Origin: Phycisphaerae bacterium
GTDB taxonomy: Bacteria > Planctomycetota > Phycisphaerae > UBA1845 > Fen-1342
Direction of reading: 5' to 3'
Assembly: GCA_020058145.1 (NCBI GenBank)
Contig: JAGVEP010000360.1
Span: 1-12,269, forward strand
Length of the DNA stretch: 12,269 bases
The translations under genes were made by a program, and so were the position numbers. Each line of letters opens with the position of its first letter. The stretch's first letter is position 1. A model generated the notes under the pieces. The model made no database searches. It saw only the letters and a program-made list of their open reading frames with translations, and was not told the DNA's origin. Below, piece by piece: positions 1 through 7,083 of the stretch.

Positions 1-149
1 GATCTTTGACCCGCGCCGTGCGCCGATTGCTGCGCGGCCGCCGCAGCCTTTTGCTGGGCGGTCCGCTTAGCGGCTTCGACCTGGCCTTGAAGCTGAGCCG
101 CTCGCTCAGCCAGAGATCCGCGATTCACTGCGGGGATAGGGTTCGCCAT
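1..149 (-). CDS. Partial gene downstream of vgrG, candidate T6SS cargo or adaptor (N-terminal 49 residues only)
   Basis: An ATG lies five bases after the vgrG stop codon, and the frame is open to the window edge. Its Shine-Dalgarno sequence, GGGAG, sits in the last vgrG codons eight bases before the ATG, so the two genes are very probably one transcript and translationally coupled. The visible product starts MANPIPAVNRGS and continues as an Ala/Gln/Lys-rich, probably helical segment (LAERAAQLQGQVEAAK, then a run of five alanines) with no signal peptide or membrane segment. From general T6SS knowledge, genes directly behind vgrG usually encode PAAR proteins, chaperones or effectors loaded on the spike. 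The visible part carries no diagnostic domain, so the exact role is unknown. That it is a real gene is well supported by spacing and ribosome binding site; the cargo role is inferred from position alone. Confidence 0.7.
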   Translation of the reverse strand, partial: MANPIPAVNRGSLAERAAQLQGQVEAAKRTAQQKAAAAAQQSAHGAGQR

Positions 150-154
150 CGTCG

Positions 155-2842
155 TTACTCCCTCGCACCTGATTCGCCGCCCGCCGCGCCATCGGCGCGG
201 GCGTTATCGGACGGACGCGCCGCGTTTCCACTGCTCGGCGTACTACGTCCCGTTGCTGAGGCCCCGGGCGACGAGCCCGCCGCCGGCGCCTGAGTGTTCG
301 CCGCATCCGCCCGCTGCCACGCCGCCGCATCAAGACCTGGAAATGAGATCTGGCAAGTGCCCGGCTCGCGAATGGCCATGTGCGCCTGACCCTGCTGATC
401 CAGTGTACCGCTCAGGATCGTCTGGCCGTCCGGTGCCGTGACCTCGTAGCGCTCGTTGGGCACGGGCTGGCCGGCCTCGTCCACCAACTCGATCTCGATC
501 CACGAGGTGGCCTGCTCCGCCTGCCCAGATGAGAAGCGAATACCGGCGATGTCTGGTCCGAGCGTGGCAGCCGCCAACTGTTCGCCGCCACTGTACGTCG
601 TGTCCTTGCCCGGCTGGATCACATCCGCCTCGAGCACCGGATCGGGGGCTTTGAGCGCGACCAGCGAACCACTGCCGGGCGAGCCGCCGCTGTTGATCTT
701 GACCTTGGTACCCCAGATGGTCACGCCGCTGGAGTCGATCTTCACAAAGTTCCCGCCGACCTTCAGTGTCAGGTTGTCGCCGCTCTCGACGACGATGCTC
801 TTGCCGGATTTCAGGTAGTAGGCAGCGCCGACCTTTTCGCTATGATTGCAGGCAAATTCCTCTGCTACGTCCCCCGCCACCTTCAACGACTTCTTCCCAC
901 CGACCTCCGCGCTGAGATCGAGTTTGACGACGCTGCTCTTGCCCTGCTTGACCAGCTCGTTTTTCTTTCCGGCCACCGTCAGATGCCGGTCGTTCTCGAC
1001 GTTCTCTACGCGGTCGTGTTTGACGCGGACGTGCAGGTCCTTCTGGGCGTACAGCAGGATCTGCTCTTTGTCCTTGAGGTCCTCGAAACGCAGCTCGTTG
1101 CTCCCACCGCCGCCTGTGCTGCTATTCGTCTTAATGACGCTCTTGGTTTTCTCGGCCGGCAGCGGGTACGGCGGCATCTGGTCGGCGTTGTACACGCGCC
1201 CGGTGATGAGCGGCTTGTCCGGATCGCCCTCCAGAAAGTCGACCACCACCTCCTGACCGACGCGCGGCAGAAACAGCATCCCGTACTGGCCGCCCGCAGA
1301 GCCCTGCGACACGCGAATCCAGCACGACGAATGCTCGTCAAACTTCCCCTCGCGGTCCCAGTTGAATTGCACTTTCACCCGGCCGTATTTGTCGGTGTGG
1401 ATCTCCTCATTCGCCGGACCAACGACCCGCGCGGTCTGTGACCCGCGCATCACGGGCCAAGGGGTGACGCGCGGCGGCCGGTAGATGGCCGCGGCTGGAA
1501 TACACTCGAACCGGCACTCGTAGACGCCGACGTCCAAATCCAGCGGCGACGTGCGGGCCACATCTTCGAGCAGGTTCGGAATCGTCAGTGCCTCCAGCGG
1601 GTTGCCTCCGGATGCCGCGGCCGCACCGGTCATGTCCCGTGAAACCTGGCCGGCGTGATACAGCCATTGGGTCAGCGCGCGGTGCGCCGTCTGGTCACCG
1701 GCTTGCAACCGCCCCGCAATCTGCAAGAGTCCTTCAGCCAATTCGCGCACGGCGGCGTTATCATTGTTTCGCGCCGCAAGCAGCGCCTGGTGGACCCGGG
1801 CGTCAAGAACGCTCAACCGGCCATTACCTCCCCCGGACGATCGGTCCGTGGCCTGTTTACCCTGGTGGACGAGAGCGGTCAGCAGATACGCCTGATTCAT
1901 GGCCCTCGCCGGGTGCTCAATCAGACTGAATGTGCGGCCTGCGGCGAGCCGGTGACAATTGCTCAGGCCGAGCCCGAGAATCCGGCTCGATTCGAATTCC
2001 TCCAGGCGGAGCTTGGCCAACTCCGTTCCGTCGGCCTGCGAACAATATTCGCCGGGGTAGTCACTGAACTCCAACGCCGAATCGCGACCCGCGTCGCCCT
2101 GGGCTTGGAGACGGAGCTTCGGATTCTCGAAGTTGAAGTCGTTCAGCACGACCGCCCCCGGCCGAATGGACTGACCGAGGCGAAAGCGGAAGACGTGTTC
2201 CTCGGAGACATTCAGGCCCGATGGGGGTTGATAGATCAGGTCGGCCTCGCCCTCGATCGGTGCATAGGCCGCCGGCGAGTCGGCGAGTACGAGCACGTGA
2301 GCTGCCGCGCTCTGCTCGAAGTACCACCAGATCCCCTCCTCCTCCATAAGCCGGCAAATGAAGTTGAAATCCGTCTCCCGGTACTGAACGCAATATTCCC
2401 GCGGCACGTAGCTGCGCTGAAACATCTGGGAACAATGGTCGGAGGGAAAACCAGCCCTCGCGAGCACGTCCGCGATAATGTCGGGGACCGACAAGGCCTG
2501 ATATATGCGGGAATTGTACCGACGCGTGAGCAGCCACACGCTGGGAACCAACTCCGCCTTGTAATACGTCTGGTCGTAGGTTTCCCCGGTCATTTCGAAG
2601 TGGCTTACGATGCCATGAAAGCAGCGTTCGCCATGGGGCGTGTTGATGCTCAATGCAGCAGCTTGCCCCACGATTTCGCCGAAACCGGCCACCGGCTCAG
2701 CGCACGCCAGCTCAATTTCGAATCGATAGAGCTGGCACAGCCCCTCGCGACCGCAATAGCGAATGACCCGGAAGCGATCCAGGTCACCCCCAGCGAGCTG
2801 AAAGGCAATCTGGGCCTGGCTCAGATCCTGCACCACCGGCAT
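155..2842 (-). CDS. vgrG: Type VI secretion system spike protein VgrG with helical insert and C-terminal transthyretin-like domain
   Basis: VgrG forms the trimeric spike at the tip of the Hcp tube and carries effectors out of the cell. The 895-residue product shows the family domains in order: a gp27/phage late control D-like region (about 12-330, with the typical RETDFNFICRLMEEEGIWWYF stretch at 155-175, quoted as RETDFNFICRLM and EEEGIWWYF), the gp5 OB-fold (about 465-560, with DKYGRVKVQFNWDREGK and WIRVSQGSAG), and a repetitive beta-helix needle (about 595-720). Residues 331-437 are an extra Ala/Leu-rich, probably helical insert. Residues 779-838 (WIEIELVDEAGQPVP onward) resemble the transthyretin-like domain that carries cargo on some VgrGs. 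A 57-residue Ala/Ser/Gly-rich tail follows. ATG at 2842 is chosen because GAGG lies five bases upstream. The longer TTG start at 2914 would open inside a palindrome. The gene is first in a pair with the partial gene at the left edge. Confidence 0.93.
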   Translation of the reverse strand: MPVVQDLSQAQIAFQLAGGDLDRFRVIRYCGREGLCQLYRFEIELACAEPVAGFGEIVGQAAALSINTPHGERCFHGIVSHFEMTGETYDQTYYKAELVPSVWLLTRRYNSRIYQALSVPDIIADVLARAGFPSDHCSQMFQRSYVPREYCVQYRETDFNFICRLMEEEGIWWYFEQSAAAHVLVLADSPAAYAPIEGEADLIYQPPSGLNVSEEHVFRFRLGQSIRPGAVVLNDFNFENPKLRLQAQGDAGRDSALEFSDYPGEYCSQADGTELAKLRLEEFESSRILGLGLSNCHRLAAGRTFSLIEHPARAMNQAYLLTALVHQGKQATDRSSGGGNGRLSVLDARVHQALLAARNNDNAAVRELAEGLLQIAGRLQAGDQTAHRALTQWLYHAGQVSRDMTGAAAASGGNPLEALTIPNLLEDVARTSPLDLDVGVYECRFECIPAAAIYRPPRVTPWPVMRGSQTARVVGPANEEIHTDKYGRVKVQFNWDREGKFDEHSSCWIRVSQGSAGGQYGMLFLPRVGQEVVVDFLEGDPDKPLITGRVYNADQMPPYPLPAEKTKSVIKTNSSTGGGGSNELRFEDLKDKEQILLYAQKDLHVRVKHDRVENVENDRHLTVAGKKNELVKQGKSSVVKLDLSAEVGGKKSLKVAGDVAEEFACNHSEKVGAAYYLKSGKSIVVESGDNLTLKVGGNFVKIDSSGVTIWGTKVKINSGGSPGSGSLVALKAPDPVLEADVIQPGKDTTYSGGEQLAAATLGPDIAGIRFSSGQAEQATSWIEIELVDEAGQPVPNERYEVTAPDGQTILSGTLDQQGQAHMAIREPGTCQISFPGLDAAAWQRADAANTQAPAAGSSPGASATGRSTPSSGNAARPSDNARADGAAGGESGARE

Positions 2843-3337
2843 AACGACCTCGCAATCGTCTGCTGTGATCTTACCGCCTGGTGCAACGTTTGGCGCCCGC
2901 GTTTCGGGCGCCAATCAGTTCTTTCGCGCAAGTCTCATCGACAGCGGCGACGCGATGTCGCGCTGGGATACGCGCGACAATACCCGCCCGGTCGTTAAAC
3001 ACGATTCGCACGTCCGCGCGCCCAAAGCACGAGAATTCCCGCAGGCGGCGTCGAGGCGACCCGAAGCCGAGGGAACCAGTGCCGGCGCAAAACGCGCCTG
3101 TCGCATCCCAGAGCGCCTTACATGGCATTCAGATGCTCGACGCCCTTCCGGCAAACCCGCCGCCGACGCCCTGGTGGCTGCCCACACGTCTTGGCGCGCT
3201 TCTGTGTCCAGGCCCACTGCGCGTAACTCTTCGCCCCGGCGGTCGCGCAACGACCCCACCCTCTCTCCCTCCGCCGGCGCGGCACCGGATTCAGTGGGCG
3301 AGTGCCGGAGTTCCGGCGGCAGCAACGGGCGCAGCGC
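2843..3337. other. Gene-poor 495-base stretch upstream of vgrG
   Basis: No convincing gene is seen. Two overlapping minus-strand reading frames (2915-3325 and 2871-3128) are open, but they lack ribosome binding sites and recognisable domains and have mixed codon use. The stretch must hold the vgrG promoter and leader. The only clear structure is the perfect palindrome at 2890-2914. I could not pick a convincing -10/-35 pair. Confidence 0.5.
2890..2914. repeat. Perfect 10-bp inverted repeat with 5-base loop upstream of vgrG
   Basis: TTGGCGCCCG (2890-2899) and its exact complement CGGGCGCCAA (2905-2914) flank a five-base loop, 48 bases before the chosen vgrG ATG. No T-run follows on either strand, so it is a poor intrinsic terminator. 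A leader hairpin or an operator is possible. It also argues against the upstream TTG (2914) as the vgrG start. Confidence 0.7.
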
Positions 3338-3946
3338 TCAGCGCGCCGCCGCGAGTTCGGCCTCGCGCTCCAGGTGGGCCGTCGCGGTGGGATCGCGGCG
3401 CGGCACGAGCGTGCCCGTCAGCCGCATGTCCCCCAGCCGATCTTCCAACTCACCGTTGGCCGACTCCAGCCGCAAGCGTGCGGATTCAATGCGGATTTCG
3501 AGTCCGCCGCCAAAAGTCTGCTTGGGATACGCGAACCCGGTCCCGGTGTAGACCAGCGCGCCGCTTTCGTCGCAGACCACGTAGCGCAGAATGGCGTCGG
3601 TCGTCGATGACTCGGCCCAGGTCTTGCCCGGCTTCGGCTTCCAGAAGACGTGCATGCTGAGATACTGCGTCTGTTTGTGGCCGTCCTGCTCGTCACTCAG
3701 GCGCGCGGTGACGAAGATGTCGCCCGTGGGCCCGGTGCGATAGTCGCAATGCGGGAAGCTGACCGCCCGGCGCTCGGGAAAGAAAGGGTCCTTGAACGAC
3801 GTGAACCGCAGCGACGCCGTCGCACAGCCGGTGAGCACGAGCAGGAGCGCCGGCCACAGCAACCGGAGGAATTGCGGAGGATTCCCTCCGTCGCTGCGTC
3901 GCGCCGTCGCTGCGTCGCTCCCGCTGCTATCCACGCTAGTCTTCAT
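3338..3946 (-). CDS. Hypothetical lipoprotein
   Basis: A 202-residue protein with a lipoprotein signal: a long polar N-terminal stretch (1-25), a hydrophobic core (FLRLLWPALLLVL, 26-38) and the lipobox LTGC with Cys41. Signal peptidase II would cleave there, leaving a lipid-anchored protein of about 160 residues. The mature part is mixed beta-type, with a segment around FVTARLSDEQDG and a central VFWKPKPGKTWAESSTTD. I recognise no named domain. The ATG at 3946 is preferred over an upstream TTG at 3955. It overlaps the end of the amidohydrolase gene by 11 bases, which suggests co-transcription and translational coupling, since no separate Shine-Dalgarno sequence is visible. The 25-residue n-region is unusually long for a lipoprotein, so a GTG at codon 5 may be the true start. 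Function is unknown. Confidence 0.75.
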   Translation of the reverse strand: MKTSVDSSGSDAATARRSDGGNPPQFLRLLWPALLLVLTGCATASLRFTSFKDPFFPERRAVSFPHCDYRTGPTGDIFVTARLSDEQDGHKQTQYLSMHVFWKPKPGKTWAESSTTDAILRYVVCDESGALVYTGTGFAYPKQTFGGGLEIRIESARLRLESANGELEDRLGDMRLTGTLVPRRDPTATAHLEREAELAAAR

Positions 3947-4811
3947 GCTGGGCAAAAATCGGGCTCTTGGCCTTCTGGTTGACGGTCGACGGCGTGCTGA
4001 TGCCGAGCAGTTTCAGGGTATCGCGCTCGACAATGCCGCGCAATTGCTCCCGCGGGATCGGCCGCAGATTGCTGCCGTGTGAAAACTGGTTCAGCGAGTA
4101 GAGACCCTCGATGCACGCCGCCGGCGAACGATAGGGGAAGTCGCTGCCGAACAGCAGCTTGTCCAGCACGCCATACTCGAAGCATTCGAGCAGCGCTGTG
4201 TAGCTGAGCCACGGCTGCGGCAGCAGGCCGGCGACATCGGTGTAGACGTGCGGGTGTTTGCCGAGCAGCGCGACCGTCTGGGATACCCACGGGTAACCCA
4301 AACGCCCGATGACGAGCCGCAGATTCGGGTACTCGCGCGCGACCTCGTCGAGCAACATCGGCTGGGCGAATTCCATCTTCGCCGCCGGGCTGCGGTGGCT
4401 TTGCTCGAACAGGATCGGCATGCCGCGGACGGCGCATTGTTCGTACAGCCGCATGGCGCGCGTATCGGCCGGGTGGTAGTCCTGCATCTCCGGCGAGACG
4501 ACCACGCCCTTGAGGTGCAATTCGTCCTGTGCGATCCGCAGTTCCTCGAGCCAGTCGCGGTCGGTCGGATCAATCCCGGCGAACCCGATCATTTTGCCGG
4601 GGTTGCGCCGGACGTACTCCGCGACGAAGCGGTTCGGGATCTCCGCCTGGAGGTAGGAGCTCTTGAAGGCCAGTACGATCGCCTTGTCCACCGGATCGAC
4701 GGCGGCAAGATGGCGCGCCTCGTCCGCCTGCACCGGCGGGGACGCGACCCACGCGCCGCGCCCAGGCTGAGCATGGGAATTCCAGACTTGTGTATGGCAG
4801 TCTACGATCAT
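3936..4811 (-). CDS. Amidohydrolase-2 family protein (COG2159-like TIM barrel) with substituted metal-ligand positions
   Basis: A 291-residue protein that opens with a strand and motif typical of the family, MIVDCHTQVW. Other family landmarks are GFAGIDPTD (76-84), ILFEQSHRSP (133-142), LRLVIGRLGYPW (164-175) and LLFGSDFPYRSP (219-230), the last containing the conserved barrel-end Asp223. Relatives are metal-dependent hydrolases or decarboxylases of the cytosol. Here the usual N-terminal HxH reads His6-Thr-Gln8, and the His commonly found in the VIxHxG motif is Arg170, so metal binding may be altered. His139 and Asp223 are kept. The start at 4811 is set by homology to the first barrel strand; its ribosome binding site is weak. 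A good promoter lies at 4893-4921. The lipoprotein gene follows with an 11-base overlap. The substrate cannot be inferred. Confidence 0.85.
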   Translation of the reverse strand: MIVDCHTQVWNSHAQPGRGAWVASPPVQADEARHLAAVDPVDKAIVLAFKSSYLQAEIPNRFVAEYVRRNPGKMIGFAGIDPTDRDWLEELRIAQDELHLKGVVVSPEMQDYHPADTRAMRLYEQCAVRGMPILFEQSHRSPAAKMEFAQPMLLDEVAREYPNLRLVIGRLGYPWVSQTVALLGKHPHVYTDVAGLLPQPWLSYTALLECFEYGVLDKLLFGSDFPYRSPAACIEGLYSLNQFSHGSNLRPIPREQLRGIVERDTLKLLGISTPSTVNQKAKSPIFAQHED

Positions 4812-4892
4812 GCCCGCTAGCCATCCGTCCGAGCTGCCGGTGCCCGCACCCGCTCCGCGCCGAGCTGGTTCGAGGGCACACCGGATGCAACC

Positions 4893-4921
4893 ACTATATG
4901 TTGTGCTGATCGTATTGGCAA
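4893..4921 (-). promoter_or_regulatory. Sigma-70-type promoter for the amidohydrolase-lipoprotein operon
   Basis: On the minus strand TTGCCA (-35, 4916-4921) is followed by a 17-base spacer and TATAGT (-10, 4893-4898), near-consensus hexamers with ideal spacing. It lies just past the end of the LOG-family gene and about 80 bases before the amidohydrolase ATG. It therefore gives the amidohydrolase and lipoprotein genes their own transcription start, near 4886. Confidence 0.7.
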
Positions 4922-4934
4922 CCACCGCCGGCCG

Positions 4935-5495
4935 TCAAGCTGTGGGTGACGGCAATTCGTCAGCGGGCTGCACCTTGCGACTCGCGTGCAGTACACTGAT
5001 TGTCTCCGCCACGTTGTGGGCGACGATGGGCCGCAGCGACTCGGGTTGTTCACGCACGATCAGATTGACTAGCGGCTCCCAGCGCTCGCCGAGGAGCACG
5101 ATAGGCCTGACGCGCCGCCCAAGGCGTTTGTTGGCCAGCTCCCAGACCAGCGCCAGCTCGAGCAGCGTGCCTGTGCCGCCGGGCAGCACGACGTAGGCGC
5201 TGCCGAGCCGGATGAGCGTGTTCAGCCGCGTCAACAGGTCGAACGTGGGGACTTCCTGCTGGATGAAGGCATTTGGTCCGCCGCGCCGGAAGATGCGGCA
5301 GGTGACGCCGATCGTGTGTCCGCCAACTTCCACAGCGCCCTTGGCCGCGGCCTCCATGGTCCCGCCGTAGCCGCCGTTGCAGAGCGTCCAGCCCTCGGCG
5401 GCGATGGCGCGGCCGAGTTCGTAGGCGAGCTGGTAGGGGAGTGACAACGGCGGCGGTTGCGAACTGCCGAAAACGGTGACGGTGAGGGGTTTCAC
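4935..5495 (-). CDS. LOG-family / TIGR00730-like nucleotide-binding protein (PGGxGT motif)
   Basis: A 186-residue Rossmann-type protein of the family once annotated as lysine decarboxylase. Characterised members are cytokinin riboside 5'-monophosphate phosphoribohydrolases (LOG), and bacterial relatives hydrolyse nucleoside monophosphates. Visible motifs are TVFGSSQ (first strand and loop, 7-13), a GGYGGTMEA version of the GGGxxGxM loop (41-49) and the signature PGGTGTLLE (105-113), whose Glu is catalytic in the family. Length matches the family. The start is the GTG at 5495, with AAGGAGG six bases upstream. The open frame extends further upstream but shows no family similarity there. The gene is divergent from the rRNA methyltransferase gene across 112 bases. 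Family membership is firm; the exact nucleotide substrate is not. Confidence 0.88.
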   Translation of the reverse strand: MKPLTVTVFGSSQPPPLSLPYQLAYELGRAIAAEGWTLCNGGYGGTMEAAAKGAVEVGGHTIGVTCRIFRRGGPNAFIQQEVPTFDLLTRLNTLIRLGSAYVVLPGGTGTLLELALVWELANKRLGRRVRPIVLLGERWEPLVNLIVREQPESLRPIVAHNVAETISVLHASRKVQPADELPSPTA

Positions 5496-5607
5496 ACGCG
5501 ACCTCCTTGGCGATGGTGTACTCGATATGCCGGGCGGGCGACAAGTGCGTGGGGCTGCGCCGCGGGCTGCTTGCCACCGTCCTGTCACCGCGCGATGATG
5601 CCCGTCA

Positions 5608-6855
5608 ATGCCGAAGGGTGTTGCGAAATCCAGTATTGAGTCGCCGGCAGGGGCGGTGGCGCCCTGGGTCCAACTCCGTTCGGCGTCGGCCCATCCGTTC
5701 GTCTATCGCAAGATGATCCGCCAGGCGGACCCCGCCGCACGGCCGGGTGAGGTCGTCAACGTGTACGACAAGACGGGGCAGTTTTTCGGGCGCGGCTTTT
5801 ACAACCCGCGCTCGCAGATCGTCGTCCGCATGCTCACCCAGAGCGACACGCCGATCGACGAGACTTTTTGGCGCAGTCGCCTGGAGCGCGCCATCGCCCT
5901 GCGCCGGCAATTGCACCTGGACGAGGTCACGGACGCGTACCGCCTCGTTCACTCCGAGGGCGACGGGCTGAGCGGCCTCATTGCCGAACGCTTCGCCGAC
6001 TACCTGGTGTTCGAGGTGTTCGCACTCGGCGTGTTCCAACGGTGTGGCGAATTCGGGCGGCTGCTGGCGGAGTTGCTCGGGCCGCCGACGGCCCTGGATC
6101 GTCCGCAGAAGGCCAGCCCGGAGTGGCGCGTCCTGGTCCGCGCAGACGCCCGGATCGAGAATTTGGAGGGCTTTCACGCGACTTGGCCGGTTCCGCCGGA
6201 CACGCCGTCGCAAGTCACGATCCGCGAGCACGGCCTGCGCTACCGCGTGGACATGAAACTCGGGCACAAGACCGGCTTTTTCTGTGACCAGCGAGATAAT
6301 CGGCTGCGGCTGGCCCGGCTGTGCCGCGACGCGACGGTGCTGGATCTGTGCTGCTATACGGGCGGGTTTTCGCTCTGTGCGGCGAAAATTGGCGGTGCGC
6401 GGGAAGTCACCGGTGTGGACTTGGACGAGGCGGCGGTCGCGGTGGCGCAGGAAAACGCGAATCTCAATCAGTTGCGCATCGATTTTGTCTATGCCGACGT
6501 GTTCACTTACCTGCGCCAGATGCTCGCCAACGGGCGGCAATTCGACGTGGTGATCCTCGATCCACCGAAGCTGGCGACCTACCGGGTCGAATGCGAGGAT
6601 GCGCTGCGGAAGTACTACGACATGAACCATCTGGCCGTGCAGGCCGTGCGGCCGGGCGGCTTACTGCTGACGTGCAGTTGCAGTGGGCTCATCTCGCGAC
6701 CGGTTTTCCAGGACACGGTACACCGGGCGGCGACGCGGGCGGGCTGTCAGCTCCAGCTTTTTGACCGTACTGGTGCTGCGCCCGACCACCCGGTGATGCT
6801 GAATTGTCCCGAGTCGGCGTATCTCAAGGCGCTGTGGTTCCGTGTGCTGCGGTAG
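5608..6855 (+). CDS. Class I SAM-dependent rRNA methyltransferase, RlmI-like (23S rRNA m5C)
   Basis: A 415-residue protein resembling RlmI, which methylates C5 of C1962 in 23S rRNA. It has an N-terminal PUA-like RNA-binding region (about 18-90), a central linker domain with LVHSEGDGLSGLIAERF (113-129), and a C-terminal Rossmann methyltransferase domain. Key motifs are KTGFFCDQRDNR (221-232), motif I VLDLCCYTGGFSL (244-256), GVDLDE (269-274), the ILDPPKL motif (316-322) and LLTCSCSG (353-360) with the cysteines expected of an m5C enzyme. ATG 5608 is the first possible start after an in-frame stop at 5596. Its ribosome binding site is poor, so a later start is possible and the first 15-17 residues may be untranslated. 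Insert residues around 157-200 make it slightly longer than E. coli RlmI. The specific target base is inferred from the family. Confidence 0.88.
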   Translation: MPKGVAKSSIESPAGAVAPWVQLRSASAHPFVYRKMIRQADPAARPGEVVNVYDKTGQFFGRGFYNPRSQIVVRMLTQSDTPIDETFWRSRLERAIALRRQLHLDEVTDAYRLVHSEGDGLSGLIAERFADYLVFEVFALGVFQRCGEFGRLLAELLGPPTALDRPQKASPEWRVLVRADARIENLEGFHATWPVPPDTPSQVTIREHGLRYRVDMKLGHKTGFFCDQRDNRLRLARLCRDATVLDLCCYTGGFSLCAAKIGGAREVTGVDLDEAAVAVAQENANLNQLRIDFVYADVFTYLRQMLANGRQFDVVILDPPKLATYRVECEDALRKYYDMNHLAVQAVRPGGLLLTCSCSGLISRPVFQDTVHRAATRAGCQLQLFDRTGAAPDHPVMLNCPESAYLKALWFRVLR

Positions 6856-7083
6856 GGCGGGTGAGTCACAGCCGTGAGCGCTAGTCCCAAAACAAGCGTA
6901 CTTTAGTCGCTCTTGGCGGTCACGCGTGAGGAGTGGCGCGGGGGAACAAAAACCCCGGCCGGCCGCCGCCGCGCTCGGGAACGCGGCGCCACGTTGTCAG
7001 GTTCATTCGGGTTCCTCACTTTCCACGTTGCTGGGGGCCGCGGCCAACCGGGACCTCCGTATCCCGGCTTCAAATTGTGGTGT
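6856..7083. other. Non-coding spacer after the methyltransferase gene
   Basis: No gene is supported here. A G/C-run pair flanks AACAAAAA at about 6950-6960, and a 7-bp stem CGCCGCG / CGCGGCG (6967-6973 and 6982-6988, 8-base loop) lies about 110 bases past the methyltransferase stop. These could help end transcription but lack a good T-tract. The right end is the decayed edge of the transposase remnant. Confidence 0.4.

Noticed and set aside
2843..2914. vgrG starting at TTG 2914
   Set aside because: The TTG is part of the palindrome, lacks a Shine-Dalgarno sequence, and the 24 extra residues show no VgrG similarity; ATG 2842 has GAGG at good spacing.
2880..2915. Sigma-54 promoter upstream of vgrG (a GG-N10-GC match inside the palindrome)
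   Set aside because: The -12 half reads ACGCG in place of TTGCA, and the match is explained by the palindrome itself.
1655..2998. 447-codon plus-strand frame opposite vgrG
   Set aside because: It is the antisense of a clear VgrG coding region and has no domain of its own.
2871..3128. Minus-strand 85-codon frame upstream of vgrG, with a protein-like stretch (ADVRIVFNDRAGIVARI)
   Set aside because: No ribosome binding site, no domain I recognise, and an overlapping competing frame; it could be a decayed gene but is not supportable.
2915..3325. Minus-strand 136-codon frame upstream of vgrG
   Set aside because: Arg/Ala/Gly-rich composition with mixed codon use and no recognisable motif; typical of a chance frame in GC-rich DNA.
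5605..6630. 341-codon minus-strand frame opposite the rRNA methyltransferase
   Set aside because: Antisense shadow of a gene with all family motifs on the plus strand.
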